Positions 15,228-23,030 of a stretch of DNA of 32,708 nucleotides are shown here, in pieces. Under the pieces are notes generated by a model that searched no databases, was not told the origin of the DNA, and saw only the letters and a program-made list of their open reading frames with translations. A program made the translations under genes and the position numbers. This DNA is from a virus. Where the stretch lies: positions 1 to 32,708 of the IMG/VR virus record IMGVR_UViG_3300020187_002853; one strand, given 5' to 3'. Every line of letters begins with the position of its first letter. Position 1 is the first letter of the stretch.

Positions 15228-17240
15228 TTATTTTATGATTAGTTTATCCTCAGACTTCAGCTTTGTGATATTATATGGCTTCTCTCTAGGTTCAATTTGT
15301 TCAGTTAAAATAGCATCTGCTACTAAATCTTCAACGTACTTTTGAATTGCTCTCTTGATTGGACGGGCTCCAAACGCCTTGTCGTATCCTTCATTGCAGA
15401 TAAATTGTTTTGCAGCTGCATTGAATTTAAATGAATATCCTTCTTCAGCCATTCTATCATTAAAGAGACCTAATTCAATATCAACGATTGAAAGTACATC
15501 TTCATTTGATAGGTGATCGAATAGAATAATATCATCTAGACGATTCAAGAATTCTGGACTAAATTTGTTCTTTAATTCTTTCTTAATCACGCCTTCAATT
15601 TTACCGCTCTTTTGTGCAAGTGTACTTTCGCTTTGGAATCCAATTCCTGTACCGAATTCAGCAAGTTTGCGAGCACCTACATTTGAAGTCATAATAATGA
15701 TTGAGTTTGTGAAGTCAACTAAACGACCTCCTGAATCAGTTAATCGACCGTCATCAAGTACTTGCAATAGAGTATTAAAAACATCAGGGTGAGCCTTCTC
15801 AATCTCATCAAATAGGATAACTGAGTGTGGCTTGCGTCGAACTGCCTCTGTCAATTGACCACCATCTTCGTGACCAATATATCCTGGAGGCGAACCAACT
15901 AATCGAGAAACGTTAAACTTCTCTTGGTACTCTGACATATCGATACGAATCATCGAATCAGTATCGCCAAACATATATTCAGCAAGTGCCTTAACAGTCT
16001 CAGTTTTACCAACTCCAGTTGGACCTAAGAACATAAATGAACCGACTGGTTTTTTATGACTGCTTACGCCTGTACGTGATCTTTTAATTACTGTTGCGAG
16101 CGCGTCAACTGCTTCATCTTGACCAATGATTCTTTGTTTTAATTCATCAGCCATTTGAATGATTAGTTTCTTATCATCAACCCCTAATCTCTTCACTGGA
16201 ATTCCAGTTTGATTTGAGATGGTTTCAGCAATATCATCGATACCTACGATTCTTTTGGTTTGCTTAAGACTTTCTTCCCATTTAAGAGTTTCATCAATAA
16301 CTTTTTGGTCGATTGATAACTGTTCGTCTCTAAGTGACGCTGCTAATTCATAATCCTGAGATGCGACTGCATTCTCTTTTTTAACACGAATTAATTCAGC
16401 ATCTTTTTCTAGGTTCTTAATTTTAGCAGGCACTTTAACTTCAAGCAGGTGAGTACGTGCTCCAGCCTCGTCCATTAGGTCAATTGCTTTATCTGGCAAT
16501 TCTCTTGATTTAATGTAGCGTTCGCTCATTTTTACACAAGCTTCAAGTGCTTCTTCAGTATACTCTACTGCATGATGCTCTTCGTATTGGCCTTTAATTC
16601 TCTTAAGAATCTCAATAGTATCTTCAATTGATGGTGGATCGATAAAGATTTCTTGGAAACGACGGGTTAATGCACCATCATCTTCAACATTCTCACGATA
16701 TTCATCAAGTGTAGTAGCACCAATACACTGTACCTGTCCTCTTGCAAGGGCTGGCTTTAAGATGTTCGAAGCATCAAGAGCTCCGCTAACACCACCTGCA
16801 CCGACAATTGTATGGATCTCATCGATGAAAACGATAACATTATCAACTGACTTTAGTTCGTCAACGATTTGCTTCATTCTCTCTTCGAATTCTCCACGAT
16901 ATTTGGTACCTGCGACAATTGTAGTCATATTGATAGAAACGATTCTCTTGTTTAAGAGTACACGTGCTACCTTTTTGCTAACAATTCTCTGTGCGATTGC
17001 CTCAACAATTGCAGTTTTACCAACACCTGGATCTCCAAGGATAATTGGGTTGTTTTTCTTGCGGCGTGCCAAGATTTGGCAGATTCGATAAATCTCCTTA
17101 TCCCTGCCGATAATAGGGTCTAGCTTTCCTTCAGCCGCTAATCTAGTCAAGTCTTCACCATATTCGTCTAGGAATGGAGTGTTAGTCTTGAACTTTTTTC
17201 TGCGACCTTTTTCGCTTTCGTATCCGTCTGCTACTGACAT
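15228..17240 (-). CDS. ClpC/ClpA-type AAA+ unfoldase lacking the N-domain
   Basis: 670 aa with two AAA+ modules: Walker A GDPGVGKT (69-76) and B VFIDE (137-141) in D1; GPTGVGKT (406-413) and LFDEIEK (476-482) in D2, with the YRGEFEERM and PPGYIGHEDGG pore-loop regions and the sensor Arg in FLNRLDD. A short UVR-like linker (SQDYELAASLRDEQ, 294-307) as in ClpC replaces the long ClpB middle domain. GIGF at 532-535 is in the right place for the ClpP-docking loop, so it should feed ClpP rather than act as a disaggregase. The usual about 140-residue double Clp-N substrate/adaptor domain is absent: only about 25 residues precede D1, so substrate choice must differ from the host enzyme. It heads the clpP operon; A-rich leader precedes the start (GAATAAATAGAAAAAG). 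Confidence 0.93.
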   Translation of the reverse strand: MSVADGYESEKGRRKKFKTNTPFLDEYGEDLTRLAAEGKLDPIIGRDKEIYRICQILARRKKNNPIILGDPGVGKTAIVEAIAQRIVSKKVARVLLNKRIVSINMTTIVAGTKYRGEFEERMKQIVDELKSVDNVIVFIDEIHTIVGAGGVSGALDASNILKPALARGQVQCIGATTLDEYRENVEDDGALTRRFQEIFIDPPSIEDTIEILKRIKGQYEEHHAVEYTEEALEACVKMSERYIKSRELPDKAIDLMDEAGARTHLLEVKVPAKIKNLEKDAELIRVKKENAVASQDYELAASLRDEQLSIDQKVIDETLKWEESLKQTKRIVGIDDIAETISNQTGIPVKRLGVDDKKLIIQMADELKQRIIGQDEAVDALATVIKRSRTGVSSHKKPVGSFMFLGPTGVGKTETVKALAEYMFGDTDSMIRIDMSEYQEKFNVSRLVGSPPGYIGHEDGGQLTEAVRRKPHSVILFDEIEKAHPDVFNTLLQVLDDGRLTDSGGRLVDFTNSIIIMTSNVGARKLAEFGTGIGFQSESTLAQKSGKIEGVIKKELKNKFSPEFLNRLDDIILFDHLSNEDVLSIVDIELGLFNDRMAEEGYSFKFNAAAKQFICNEGYDKAFGARPIKRAIQKYVEDLVADAILTEQIEPREKPYNITKLKSEDKLIIK

Positions 17241-17300
17241 ATTTTTGTATTGTTATTCTTTTTCTATTTATTCGATAAATCTTATATGCGCTGGTTCATT

Positions 17301-17753
17301 TTAGTTTACAATGTCGTCAGCAGCATATACTGCTGGTAAAAGATCTGGTTTTACCCTAGCCTGAATACCAAGAGATTCAACATATCCTACGGCAGCTTTT
17401 ACCAATTTATTCGATTGGTGTGAAGGGTCTATGTTGTAGTCAAGGTCGATTGTGTTGATTTCGATTCCATTTTCGCGGAGATACAATGCCACTTCGACTG
17501 ATCTCTCGACTTCACCCCAGAGACGCGTCCACATGTCGTTAATCTTATCAACTCTACTTTTTTTGTAAATGACGTGGCATCCTGCAGATTCTACGTGGAA
17601 TACGATAGTGGTAGCATATGTTGTCATTTGTTTATTCTGACTATCGCAACCTAAATAGATTTTGACGTCATGTCCTTCGTGCTTTTTTAGGTATTCCTTG
17701 ACATACTGTGCCAATTCAAAACCAGCTGGATCGGTAAGTTTGTAAAACTTCAT
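17301..17753 (-). CDS. YkuK-family (DUF458) RNase H-like protein
   Basis: 150 aa, typical length for the YkuK family, which has a predicted RNase H-like fold. Visible family traits: VKIYLGCDSQNKQMTTYATT (30-49) with the Cys-Asp-Ser strand, VIYKKSRVD, then WTRLWGEVERSVEVALYL and INTIDLDYNIDPSHQSNKLV, the latter carrying acidic residues appropriate for a metal site, and ending ARVKPDLLPAVYAADDIVN. The biochemical role of the family is poorly defined; a nuclease acting on RNA or RNA-DNA hybrid is a reasonable guess. It lies between a terminator and the Clp unfoldase gene, 60 bases upstream of the latter. Confidence 0.82.
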   Translation of the reverse strand: MKFYKLTDPAGFELAQYVKEYLKKHEGHDVKIYLGCDSQNKQMTTYATTIVFHVESAGCHVIYKKSRVDKINDMWTRLWGEVERSVEVALYLRENGIEINTIDLDYNIDPSHQSNKLVKAAVGYVESLGIQARVKPDLLPAVYAADDIVN

Positions 17754-17759
17754 ACGGTT

Positions 17760-17791
17760 AAAATTAAAAGGGAGCCCGTGAAGGCTCCCTT
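17760..17791 (-). terminator. Rho-independent terminator after the M42 peptidase gene
   Basis: Stem AAGGGAGCC (17768-17776) pairs with GGCTCCCTT (17783-17791), six-base loop; on the minus strand it is followed by TTAATTTTAA. The same 9-bp stem is used at 26651-26674. Confidence 0.88.
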
Positions 17792-17818
17792 AAATTAATT
17801 TAAGTTAAATTCACGTGG

Positions 17819-18910
17819 TTATAATGTGAAACTGTTCAGCTTCTTATTATGTATCTCAGAAATAACCTCACTATCGATGCTTTGTAATACGTTAATATAA
17901 AGTTCAATACAGTTTTCAACGTCATCTACGTGAGCCATTTCTACGGTAGTATGCATATACTTAAGTGGAGTTGCCAAGATCGCAGTTGGAGTATTCTCTA
18001 GGAAGAATGCCATTGTGTCATTACCATACGAGCCTACTGCCTTCTGTACCGGAATATCGTTCTTCTTAGCAATCTCTTCGATCATGTTATTAATCTTACG
18101 ATGATTTTGTGCGGTATATTCTAGGGTTGGTCCTTTACCTCCTTTGATATTTCCATCTTTAGACTTCTCAATTCTGGGTGTATTTGTATTATGGCAAACA
18201 TCGTGAACTAGAGCTAAATCAGCCTGTAGTCGCTTTGCAATCATTTTAGCACCATACAAACCAACCTCTTCCTGTACTGAATTGACAACATAAAGGTCGA
18301 ACGGTAATTTAATATCTCGCTCTTTTAGTCTTTTTGCTACTTCAGCAATAATGTAACCTCCAATCTTGTTATCAAGAGAACGGCCTACCCAGTAGTTTCC
18401 GATCTGACGAAGTGGATCGTTGAATGTAACGATGTTTCCTACCTCTACTCCTAATTCAGCTACCTCTTCATCGCCTTCAGCTCCTAAGTCAACCCAAAGC
18501 TCATGTTGGTCTGGTCCCTCTTCGACATAAGAATCTCGAGTGTGGATTGCTGGCCAGCCAAATACGCCGTTTATTTTACCATTTTTCGTATGTACTACAA
18601 TATCCTTTGAAGGTGCAATCATATTATCGCTACCACCATGTCTCTTAACTCTAATGTAGCCCTCTTTTTCGATATTGGTAATAATCCATGCAATCTCATC
18701 ACAGTGCGCTTCGATAACAACTCGCGGGGTTTTGTCCATATAAACTGAATCAGTCTCTACTCGACCAACTGCGGTTCCATACGGATCAACGTACATTCCG
18801 TCGACGTAATTATTAACCTCATCAATCCAAATTTGTTGGCCTTCGCTCTCTTCACCAACAGGTGAGAATGCGTTAAGGTACTTGTAGATAAATTGTTCTT
18901 CGTTTTTCAT
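17819..18910 (-). CDS. M42-family metallo-aminopeptidase
   Basis: 363 aa, full family length (FrvX, glutamyl aminopeptidase/endoglucanase M type). All expected dinuclear metal ligands are visible: His69 in IEAHCDEIAW, Asp180 in RSLDNKIGG, the Glu pair 214-215 in VQEEVGLYGA (catalytic base plus ligand), Asp237 in ALVHDVCHNT, and His320 in YMHTTVEMAHVDD. M42 enzymes form large tetrahedral cytoplasmic particles that trim peptides from their N-termini; next to an operon carrying ClpP and a Clp ATPase, it could recycle peptides from proteolysis into amino acids (inference). It starts on the last base of the LOG gene's stop (TAATG), so the pair is translationally coupled. A complete peptidase of this type is uncommon in phages as far as I know and is probably host-derived. 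Confidence 0.93.
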   Translation of the reverse strand: MKNEEQFIYKYLNAFSPVGEESEGQQIWIDEVNNYVDGMYVDPYGTAVGRVETDSVYMDKTPRVVIEAHCDEIAWIITNIEKEGYIRVKRHGGSDNMIAPSKDIVVHTKNGKINGVFGWPAIHTRDSYVEEGPDQHELWVDLGAEGDEEVAELGVEVGNIVTFNDPLRQIGNYWVGRSLDNKIGGYIIAEVAKRLKERDIKLPFDLYVVNSVQEEVGLYGAKMIAKRLQADLALVHDVCHNTNTPRIEKSKDGNIKGGKGPTLEYTAQNHRKINNMIEEIAKKNDIPVQKAVGSYGNDTMAFFLENTPTAILATPLKYMHTTVEMAHVDDVENCIELYINVLQSIDSEVISEIHNKKLNSFTL

Positions 18911-19572
18911 TAGAAATTTGGTTCGTTATCTTTTCTGTATTTTTCGTGGTATTCAATAATCTTATCTGCAGCTTCTTCAGCTGAGTCTACAATTCTAAAT
19001 AGATCAAAGTCTTTTAAGCTCATGCGACCGCTTGCGTTAACCATATCCATTAGCCAATCCATAAGTCCAGCCCAGTATTTTTTACCGACTAGAACAATAG
19101 GTTGTTGGTGAACATGACCACATTGAATTAATGTAAGCGCTTCGAATAGTTCATCGAGTGTACCGAGCCCGCCTGGAAAGACTACATATCCTTGAGAATA
19201 TTTCATGAACATGACTTTACGTGTGAAGAAGTATCTATTCTCCACGCCTACATTGATATATGGGTTCATTTCAGCTTCAAATGGTAATTCAATACCAACT
19301 CCAACAGAAACTCCATTATTTTCATATGCACCCCTGTTTGCGGCTTCCATAATACCTGGACCTCCGCCTGATATAACACCGATATTTGCAGCAGCCATAA
19401 GCTTACCAAATTTGCGGGCCTCTTTGTACCATATGTCTTTTTCAGGGGTTCTTGCAGAACCAAATACTGAAACACATGGTCCTAATTCGTTAAATGTATC
19501 AAATCCTTTAGTGAATTCTCCTTGAATGCGCAGAATCTGCCAAGCATCCTCAGTCTTTCGGTTCAAGCTCAT
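18910..19572 (-). CDS. LOG-family (TIGR00730) nucleotide phosphoribohydrolase-like protein
   Basis: 220 aa with a Rossmann-like fold. Motifs: VSVFGSART (35-42), VISGGGPGIMEAANRGA (66-82) and the diagnostic PGGLGTLDELFE (133-144). Family members hydrolyse nucleoside 5'-monophosphates (including cytokinin ribotides) to base plus ribose 5-phosphate; earlier annotations as lysine decarboxylase are usually wrong. In a phage it could feed base salvage or alter host nucleotide signalling. The start overlaps the upstream 70-aa gene by 23 bases, and its stop overlaps the M42 start, so the three genes form one unit. No sign of damage. Confidence 0.9.
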   Translation of the reverse strand: MSLNRKTEDAWQILRIQGEFTKGFDTFNELGPCVSVFGSARTPEKDIWYKEARKFGKLMAAANIGVISGGGPGIMEAANRGAYENNGVSVGVGIELPFEAEMNPYINVGVENRYFFTRKVMFMKYSQGYVVFPGGLGTLDELFEALTLIQCGHVHQQPIVLVGKKYWAGLMDWLMDMVNASGRMSLKDFDLFRIVDSAEEAADKIIEYHEKYRKDNEPNF

Positions 19573-19762
19573 ATAAATCTTTTAAAAGGGTTGAGTAAAC
19601 ATATTCACAAGATTCAGGATAGAAAACATCCGTGAATTGTGACATGTCATACTTAGAATATAAGTATTGACCAAATCTTAGGTCATCTGAATTTCTGCCG
19701 TCGCCATTTTTAAGCGACCAGTCCAGATATTCTCCATTAAGTCTAGTGTAATTTAGTTGCAT
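19550..19762 (-). CDS. Unknown small protein, 70 aa
   Basis: No family recognised. Tyr-, Asp- and Leu-rich (MQLNYTRLNGEYLDWSLKNG at the start). It is the first gene after the terminator at 19774-19813 and so probably heads the LOG/M42 unit. A promoter would have to lie within or upstream of that hairpin; I do not see a clear one. Confidence 0.6.
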   Translation of the reverse strand: MQLNYTRLNGEYLDWSLKNGDGRNSDDLRFGQYLYSKYDMSQFTDVFYPESCEYVYSTLLKDLYELEPKD

Positions 19763-19773
19763 AATCTATTAAT

Positions 19774-19813
19774 AAAAAATGGGACTTCCAGAATATTATA
19801 TCCGGAAGTCCCA
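19774..19813 (-). terminator. Rho-independent terminator after the GH16 region
   Basis: A 10-bp perfect stem TGGGACTTCC (19780-19789) / GGAAGTCCCA (19804-19813) with a 14-base loop is followed on the minus strand by six T (19774-19779). Confidence 0.92.
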
Positions 19814-19851
19814 AAAAGTTTATGAGTTAGACCTAATGTTTTATATATCTA

Positions 19852-19957
19852 CTAAAAATGTGCAATACTTTTTACTGGCTTATTATCCTTATACAGGACA
19901 AGTGTTCTTTTACCATTAATTGTGGTATCTAACGCGATTCTCTCGCCATATTTAAAC
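19852..19957 (-). pseudogene. Orphan coding-like frame downstream of GH16 without a start
   Basis: Immediately after the GH16 stop, another frame reads about 34 codons, beginning FKYGERIALDTTINGKRT and ending KPVKSIAHF before TAG at 19854-19852. Composition is protein-like, but an in-frame TAA lies only three codons upstream and there is no ATG. It could be the tail of a lost small gene, or a C-terminal extension of the GH16 protein separated by a one-base frameshift. It lies between GH16 and the terminator, so it is transcribed. Confidence 0.3.
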
Positions 19958-20863
19958 TGCGGTTACATTATTTTTCTGCAATACTCTAAAAGATTTTACC
20001 AGGACTGCACTTTCGCGTGGTATATCCTTTTCTAAATCAGCATAATGGTAATATCCATGATTGAGAATTACAAATTGATTTGAATTTTCAGCATTATACC
20101 ATTTTAGTATTTCAGGGTCAGTACATTTGAATACTCTAATACCATCATAATATATTTCTATTCTGTCCTCTTCCCAAAGACACGCATATTGAACATATCT
20201 TTCAGTACAATCTGCTACGGAAACACTATAAGATCCGTACATTGTTTTAGACCCTTCATTAACGTTACCATAATGTAGGTTAGGCTGTATCTTTTTATTT
20301 TGGGTTAATTTACCAAATATGTTCTTTTTAGAATAGACATCACCTTCATCACTATATGCCTCGAATATATCGATTTCAGGAGGCCAAGTCTCAGCTCCAC
20401 TTAACCAAAATGCTGCCCAATATGGAGTTCCTTTTGGTAATTTAATCTCAGCCTCAAACCATCCATATTTCCAGCTCTGTTTAGTTGAAACCATACCAAC
20501 CCCTACTGGAATTGTAAATTCTTCAGGTAAATGATCCTTCTGTCTCCAAAGAGGCAACTCACTTTTCTTATAGGTCTTTGGAATATTGCGTAATTCTAAT
20601 GCCAATCCTTCGGTTGATACGTATGCAAGATCTCCTTTACCATAATATTGGCATAGTACATCGGCATGGAAATCGCCCCAAGGCTGCCCATATCTCCATT
20701 CTTGTAGATTAAGTGGGTTATCGAAGTTGTCTTCAAAAACTAGTTTATAGTCAGATGGTGGAGTGAATATTCTATCCCCTCCATTATAAACGTTAGACCA
20801 AAGGTTAGCCTTAATTCTTGATTTTAGATTTGAGATTGTGTCCTTTAAACTGTGTTTAATCAT
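19952..20863 (-). CDS. GH16-family endo-beta-glucanase/galactanase-like hydrolase
   Basis: 303 aa. The catalytic signature ExDxxE is EIDIFE (Glu163, Asp165, Glu168) in WPPEIDIFEAYS; upstream KYGWFEAEIKLPKGTPYWAAFW (split at 132-153) is the typical laminarinase/carrageenase strand. Glu163 is the expected nucleophile and Glu168 the acid/base. The family cuts internal beta-1,3/1,4 bonds in laminarin, agar, carrageenan and related polysaccharides, many of which are marine algal or bacterial surface glycans. No signal peptide is visible: the N-terminus (MIKHSLKDTISNLKSRIKAN) is basic and helical, so it may act in the cytoplasm, be released at lysis, or be attached to the virion as a depolymerase. 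Its ATG overlaps the stop of the 58-aa membrane or secreted protein (ATGA), implying co-translation. The substrate cannot be told from these motifs. Confidence 0.88.
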   Translation of the reverse strand: MIKHSLKDTISNLKSRIKANLWSNVYNGGDRIFTPPSDYKLVFEDNFDNPLNLQEWRYGQPWGDFHADVLCQYYGKGDLAYVSTEGLALELRNIPKTYKKSELPLWRQKDHLPEEFTIPVGVGMVSTKQSWKYGWFEAEIKLPKGTPYWAAFWLSGAETWPPEIDIFEAYSDEGDVYSKKNIFGKLTQNKKIQPNLHYGNVNEGSKTMYGSYSVSVADCTERYVQYACLWEEDRIEIYYDGIRVFKCTDPEILKWYNAENSNQFVILNHGYYHYADLEKDIPRESAVLVKSFRVLQKNNVTAV

Positions 20864-21036
20864 GCTTCTGTGTTTTCTTCCTCGTCAATTTCTTCGACAA
20901 ATTCTATCTCGTCTTCTCTCTTCATCGCGCATTCAGCACAACAAAGCCCTTCACCGTGAGGTACCTGCTGTATTGGTGAAAACCAAGCAAGTAATCCTGC
21001 AGCAAAAAGGCTAAGTGGTTTAAGTATTCTCTTCAT
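20860..21036 (-). CDS. Small membrane or secreted protein, 58 aa, coupled to GH16
   Basis: Starts at ATG 21036 with MKRILKPLSLFAAGLLAWFS: a basic N-terminus then one hydrophobic segment of about 13 residues, fitting a short signal/anchor. Then comes GEGLCCAECAMKRED, a Cys cluster (C32, C33, C36) that could bind metal or be lipid/disulfide modified, and a highly acidic tail (EFVEEIDEEENTEA). The stop TGA overlaps the GH16 ATG. Roles such as a lysis accessory or a membrane tether for the hydrolase are possible, but I recognise no family. Confidence 0.7.
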   Translation of the reverse strand: MKRILKPLSLFAAGLLAWFSPIQQVPHGEGLCCAECAMKREDEIEFVEEIDEEENTEA

Positions 21037-21043
21037 TCTGTAT

Positions 21044-21259
21044 TTATTCTTCTAGAAAAGAATTTAATTCATGCAGAATTTCAGCAGATTCTTTTCTAAT
21101 AGAATACACATGATCCCAAAGAGATATGCTTGGATTTTCTGGATAGTCTACTGATTTTGCCCAGCTTTTTGCACGTTCAAAATCTTCGACAGACCATGTA
21201 AAACCACGGTCAGGTGCATTTGTGAATGCTCTTCTGATTTTTCTAATAATTCTGGTCAT
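21044..21259 (-). CDS. Unknown small protein, 71 aa
   Basis: Basic N-terminus (MTRIIRKIRRAFTNAPDRGF), then Trp-rich and acidic helices (EDFERAKSWAKSVDYPENP, ILHELNSFLEE). No family recognised. Located 7 bases upstream of the 58-aa gene, hence in the same operon as GH16. Confidence 0.65.
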   Translation of the reverse strand: MTRIIRKIRRAFTNAPDRGFTWSVEDFERAKSWAKSVDYPENPSISLWDHVYSIRKESAEILHELNSFLEE

Positions 21260-21276
21260 AATACTATATTATTTTA

Positions 21277-22215
21277 TTAATTACTTAATGGTGCTTCGAT
21301 TTTAGGCCAACTTTCATAGTATTCAATAGTGTAATCGAATTCGCCTTCTAGCATGTTACTTTCTAATTTAGTTAAGGCTGGAAGAGGATAAGGTTCTCTA
21401 CTAATTTGAGTTTTTGCCTGTTTAGTGTGATTCTTATAAAGATGAACGTCTCCTAAATTACCAATTAATTCATCAGCTACCATATTACATTCATTCGCAA
21501 TCAACTCTAGCAGCATGCCATACGATGCGATATTAAAAGGCAGACCTAAGAATGTATCGACTGATCTTTGGTTCCACATTAATGAGACTGCTCTATACTT
21601 TCCAGGGTTAGTAATCTTTTCTTCTCGTGTCGTTGGGCGTGTATACACTTGGAAACCATAGTGACAAGGTGGTAGAGTCATTCCATCCAACTCCCCAACA
21701 TTCCAAGCAGATACCATTAGTCTTCTACTATCGGGATTGTTCTTGAGGTCGTTGATTAGATTTTTGATTTGGTCTATTTGTCCTAAATGTTTGTTTTCTA
21801 AAACTCCGTGACCCCACTCTCTCCATTGTTTACCATAAATAGGACCTAACTCACCCCACGTTCTAGCAAACTCATCATTAGTCTTAATGTTCTCGATAAA
21901 AGCTTCCATGCTCATTGCCAGCCCTTGCTTATCTTCTTTATACCTTTTATAAGCATCACCATTCCAAATGTTACATCCGTTATCAACCAAATACTTAATG
22001 TTGGTATCTCCTTTTAAGAACCACTTCAATTCAGTCATCATAGTTTTGACTGCCATCTTTTTTGTGGTTAGCAAAGGAAAACCTTCTTGCATATTATGGC
22101 GAATCTGTCGCCCAAATACAGAAATCGTACCTGTTCCGGTACGATCGCTTTTTTCTACTCCGTTATTTAAAACATCGGCAAGTAGTGATTGATATTGTTT
22201 GTCTAAATTATTCAT
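21277..22215 (-). CDS. thyA: Thymidylate synthase ThyA
   Basis: 312 aa. Makes dTMP from dUMP using 5,10-methylenetetrahydrofolate. Conserved residues: Arg25 in SDRTGTGT, Trp84 in CNIWNGDAYKRY, GPIYGKQWREW (124-134), Arg164-Arg165, the nucleophile Cys184 in LPPCHYGFQVY, QRSVDTFLGLPFNIASY (216-232) with Asn228 that selects uracil, and GDVHLYKNH (255-263). There is an insertion of about 30 residues between the Trp and GPIYGKQW compared with E. coli ThyA, as seen in some other phage and bacterial enzymes. The family also includes hydroxymethyl-dUMP synthases; nothing here clearly marks it as one. The first 8 bases overlap the upstream gene's end. With the dUTPase (23030) it supplies thymine nucleotides to phage replication. 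Confidence 0.95.
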   Translation of the reverse strand: MNNLDKQYQSLLADVLNNGVEKSDRTGTGTISVFGRQIRHNMQEGFPLLTTKKMAVKTMMTELKWFLKGDTNIKYLVDNGCNIWNGDAYKRYKEDKQGLAMSMEAFIENIKTNDEFARTWGELGPIYGKQWREWGHGVLENKHLGQIDQIKNLINDLKNNPDSRRLMVSAWNVGELDGMTLPPCHYGFQVYTRPTTREEKITNPGKYRAVSLMWNQRSVDTFLGLPFNIASYGMLLELIANECNMVADELIGNLGDVHLYKNHTKQAKTQISREPYPLPALTKLESNMLEGEFDYTIEYYESWPKIEAPLSN

Positions 22216-22486
22216 CTTCTAAATCAAAGTTAAATTCTTCACCTTCCGTAGAAACATAATCTACTCCTCCTTCTAAGAACATTTCCCACAATAAATCATA
22301 TGTGTCTGATAGTTCATTGCTAGGATCAGAAGTCCATGTGGCGTCTTCGTACAAGAATAAATGTGCTCCATTTGGAGTTTCGTTCCATCGATAGTCAACT
22401 GCTACGCCATCAACTTCTAGAATTCCTTCATTGGTTGTTTCCCACCAAACCTCGCGGGGTTCTTCAATAACTTTGATATTTGCCAT
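22208..22486 (-). CDS. Unknown acidic protein, 92 aa
   Basis: Unrecognised, beta-rich and acidic (EVDGVAVDYRWNETPNGAHL, ending EGEEFNFDLEDE), many Trp and Tyr. Overlaps the thyA start by 8 bases and starts 1 base after the upstream stop, so it is in the thyA operon. A small regulatory or DNA-mimic role is conceivable given the acidity, without evidence. Confidence 0.7.
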   Translation of the reverse strand: MANIKVIEEPREVWWETTNEGILEVDGVAVDYRWNETPNGAHLFLYEDATWTSDPSNELSDTYDLLWEMFLEGGVDYVSTEGEEFNFDLEDE

Positions 22487-22487
22487 T

Positions 22488-22703
22488 TTATTTAGAATTT
22501 AAAGATTCAAGTAATGTATCAATGTATTCTGTCATTCCTTCGCGCTGAAACGCTTTAATTGAAATTAACAGCTCTTCTTTAGTACTCATATCGGCCCATT
22601 CTTTGATTTCGTTAATGTTGCCTTCGAAGTACTCTACTAATTTTTGAGGGCTTACGGATATAATTAATTGCTCCTCTTGATTGTTTTGATTATTATCAAT
22701 CAT
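22488..22703 (-). CDS. Unknown small helical protein, 71 aa
   Basis: Helical and acidic (PQKLVEYFEGNINEIKEWAD, LLISIKAFQREGMTEYIDTL), no family recognised. Three bases after the upstream gene, same operon. Confidence 0.65.
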   Translation of the reverse strand: MIDNNQNNQEEQLIISVSPQKLVEYFEGNINEIKEWADMSTKEELLISIKAFQREGMTEYIDTLLESLNSK

Positions 22704-22706
22704 TTC

Positions 22707-23030
22707 TTAATTTTTAATAAAAGGGTTATGTAAAATTCTATATGATTCATGTCCGGGTTTAGTTTTTGCCGGCTCAATCCATCCTAATTCAAGTAATTTT
22801 TCAATTGCTGATTTAGCATTCTCAATATTACCATTCGAATGATAGTTAAAAAAGCCAAGCTGACCAAATGTATCTTTTTGACGGTCTGGTCGGCGGACTG
22901 CCTGATTAATTATCACCCATAATACGTCAAGATAGTCAGGATATGAAGCCAACTCTTCGTGTATTCCAAGAATATACTTGAGAGGCACAAAATCCTGATC
23001 AATCTTGCGTAAGTCTTTGTCCTTTAACAT
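22707..23030 (-). CDS. Unknown protein, 107 aa, possible winged-helix fold
   Basis: YLDVLWVIINQAVRRPDRQK, then NAKSAIEKLLELGWIEPAKT and ESYRILHNPF suggest a winged-helix order (helix, recognition helix, wing) of small phage regulators, but I do not match it to a named family. The start overlaps the dUTPase stop (TAATG at 23030). Confidence 0.65.
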   Translation of the reverse strand: MLKDKDLRKIDQDFVPLKYILGIHEELASYPDYLDVLWVIINQAVRRPDRQKDTFGQLGFFNYHSNGNIENAKSAIEKLLELGWIEPAKTKPGHESYRILHNPFIKN

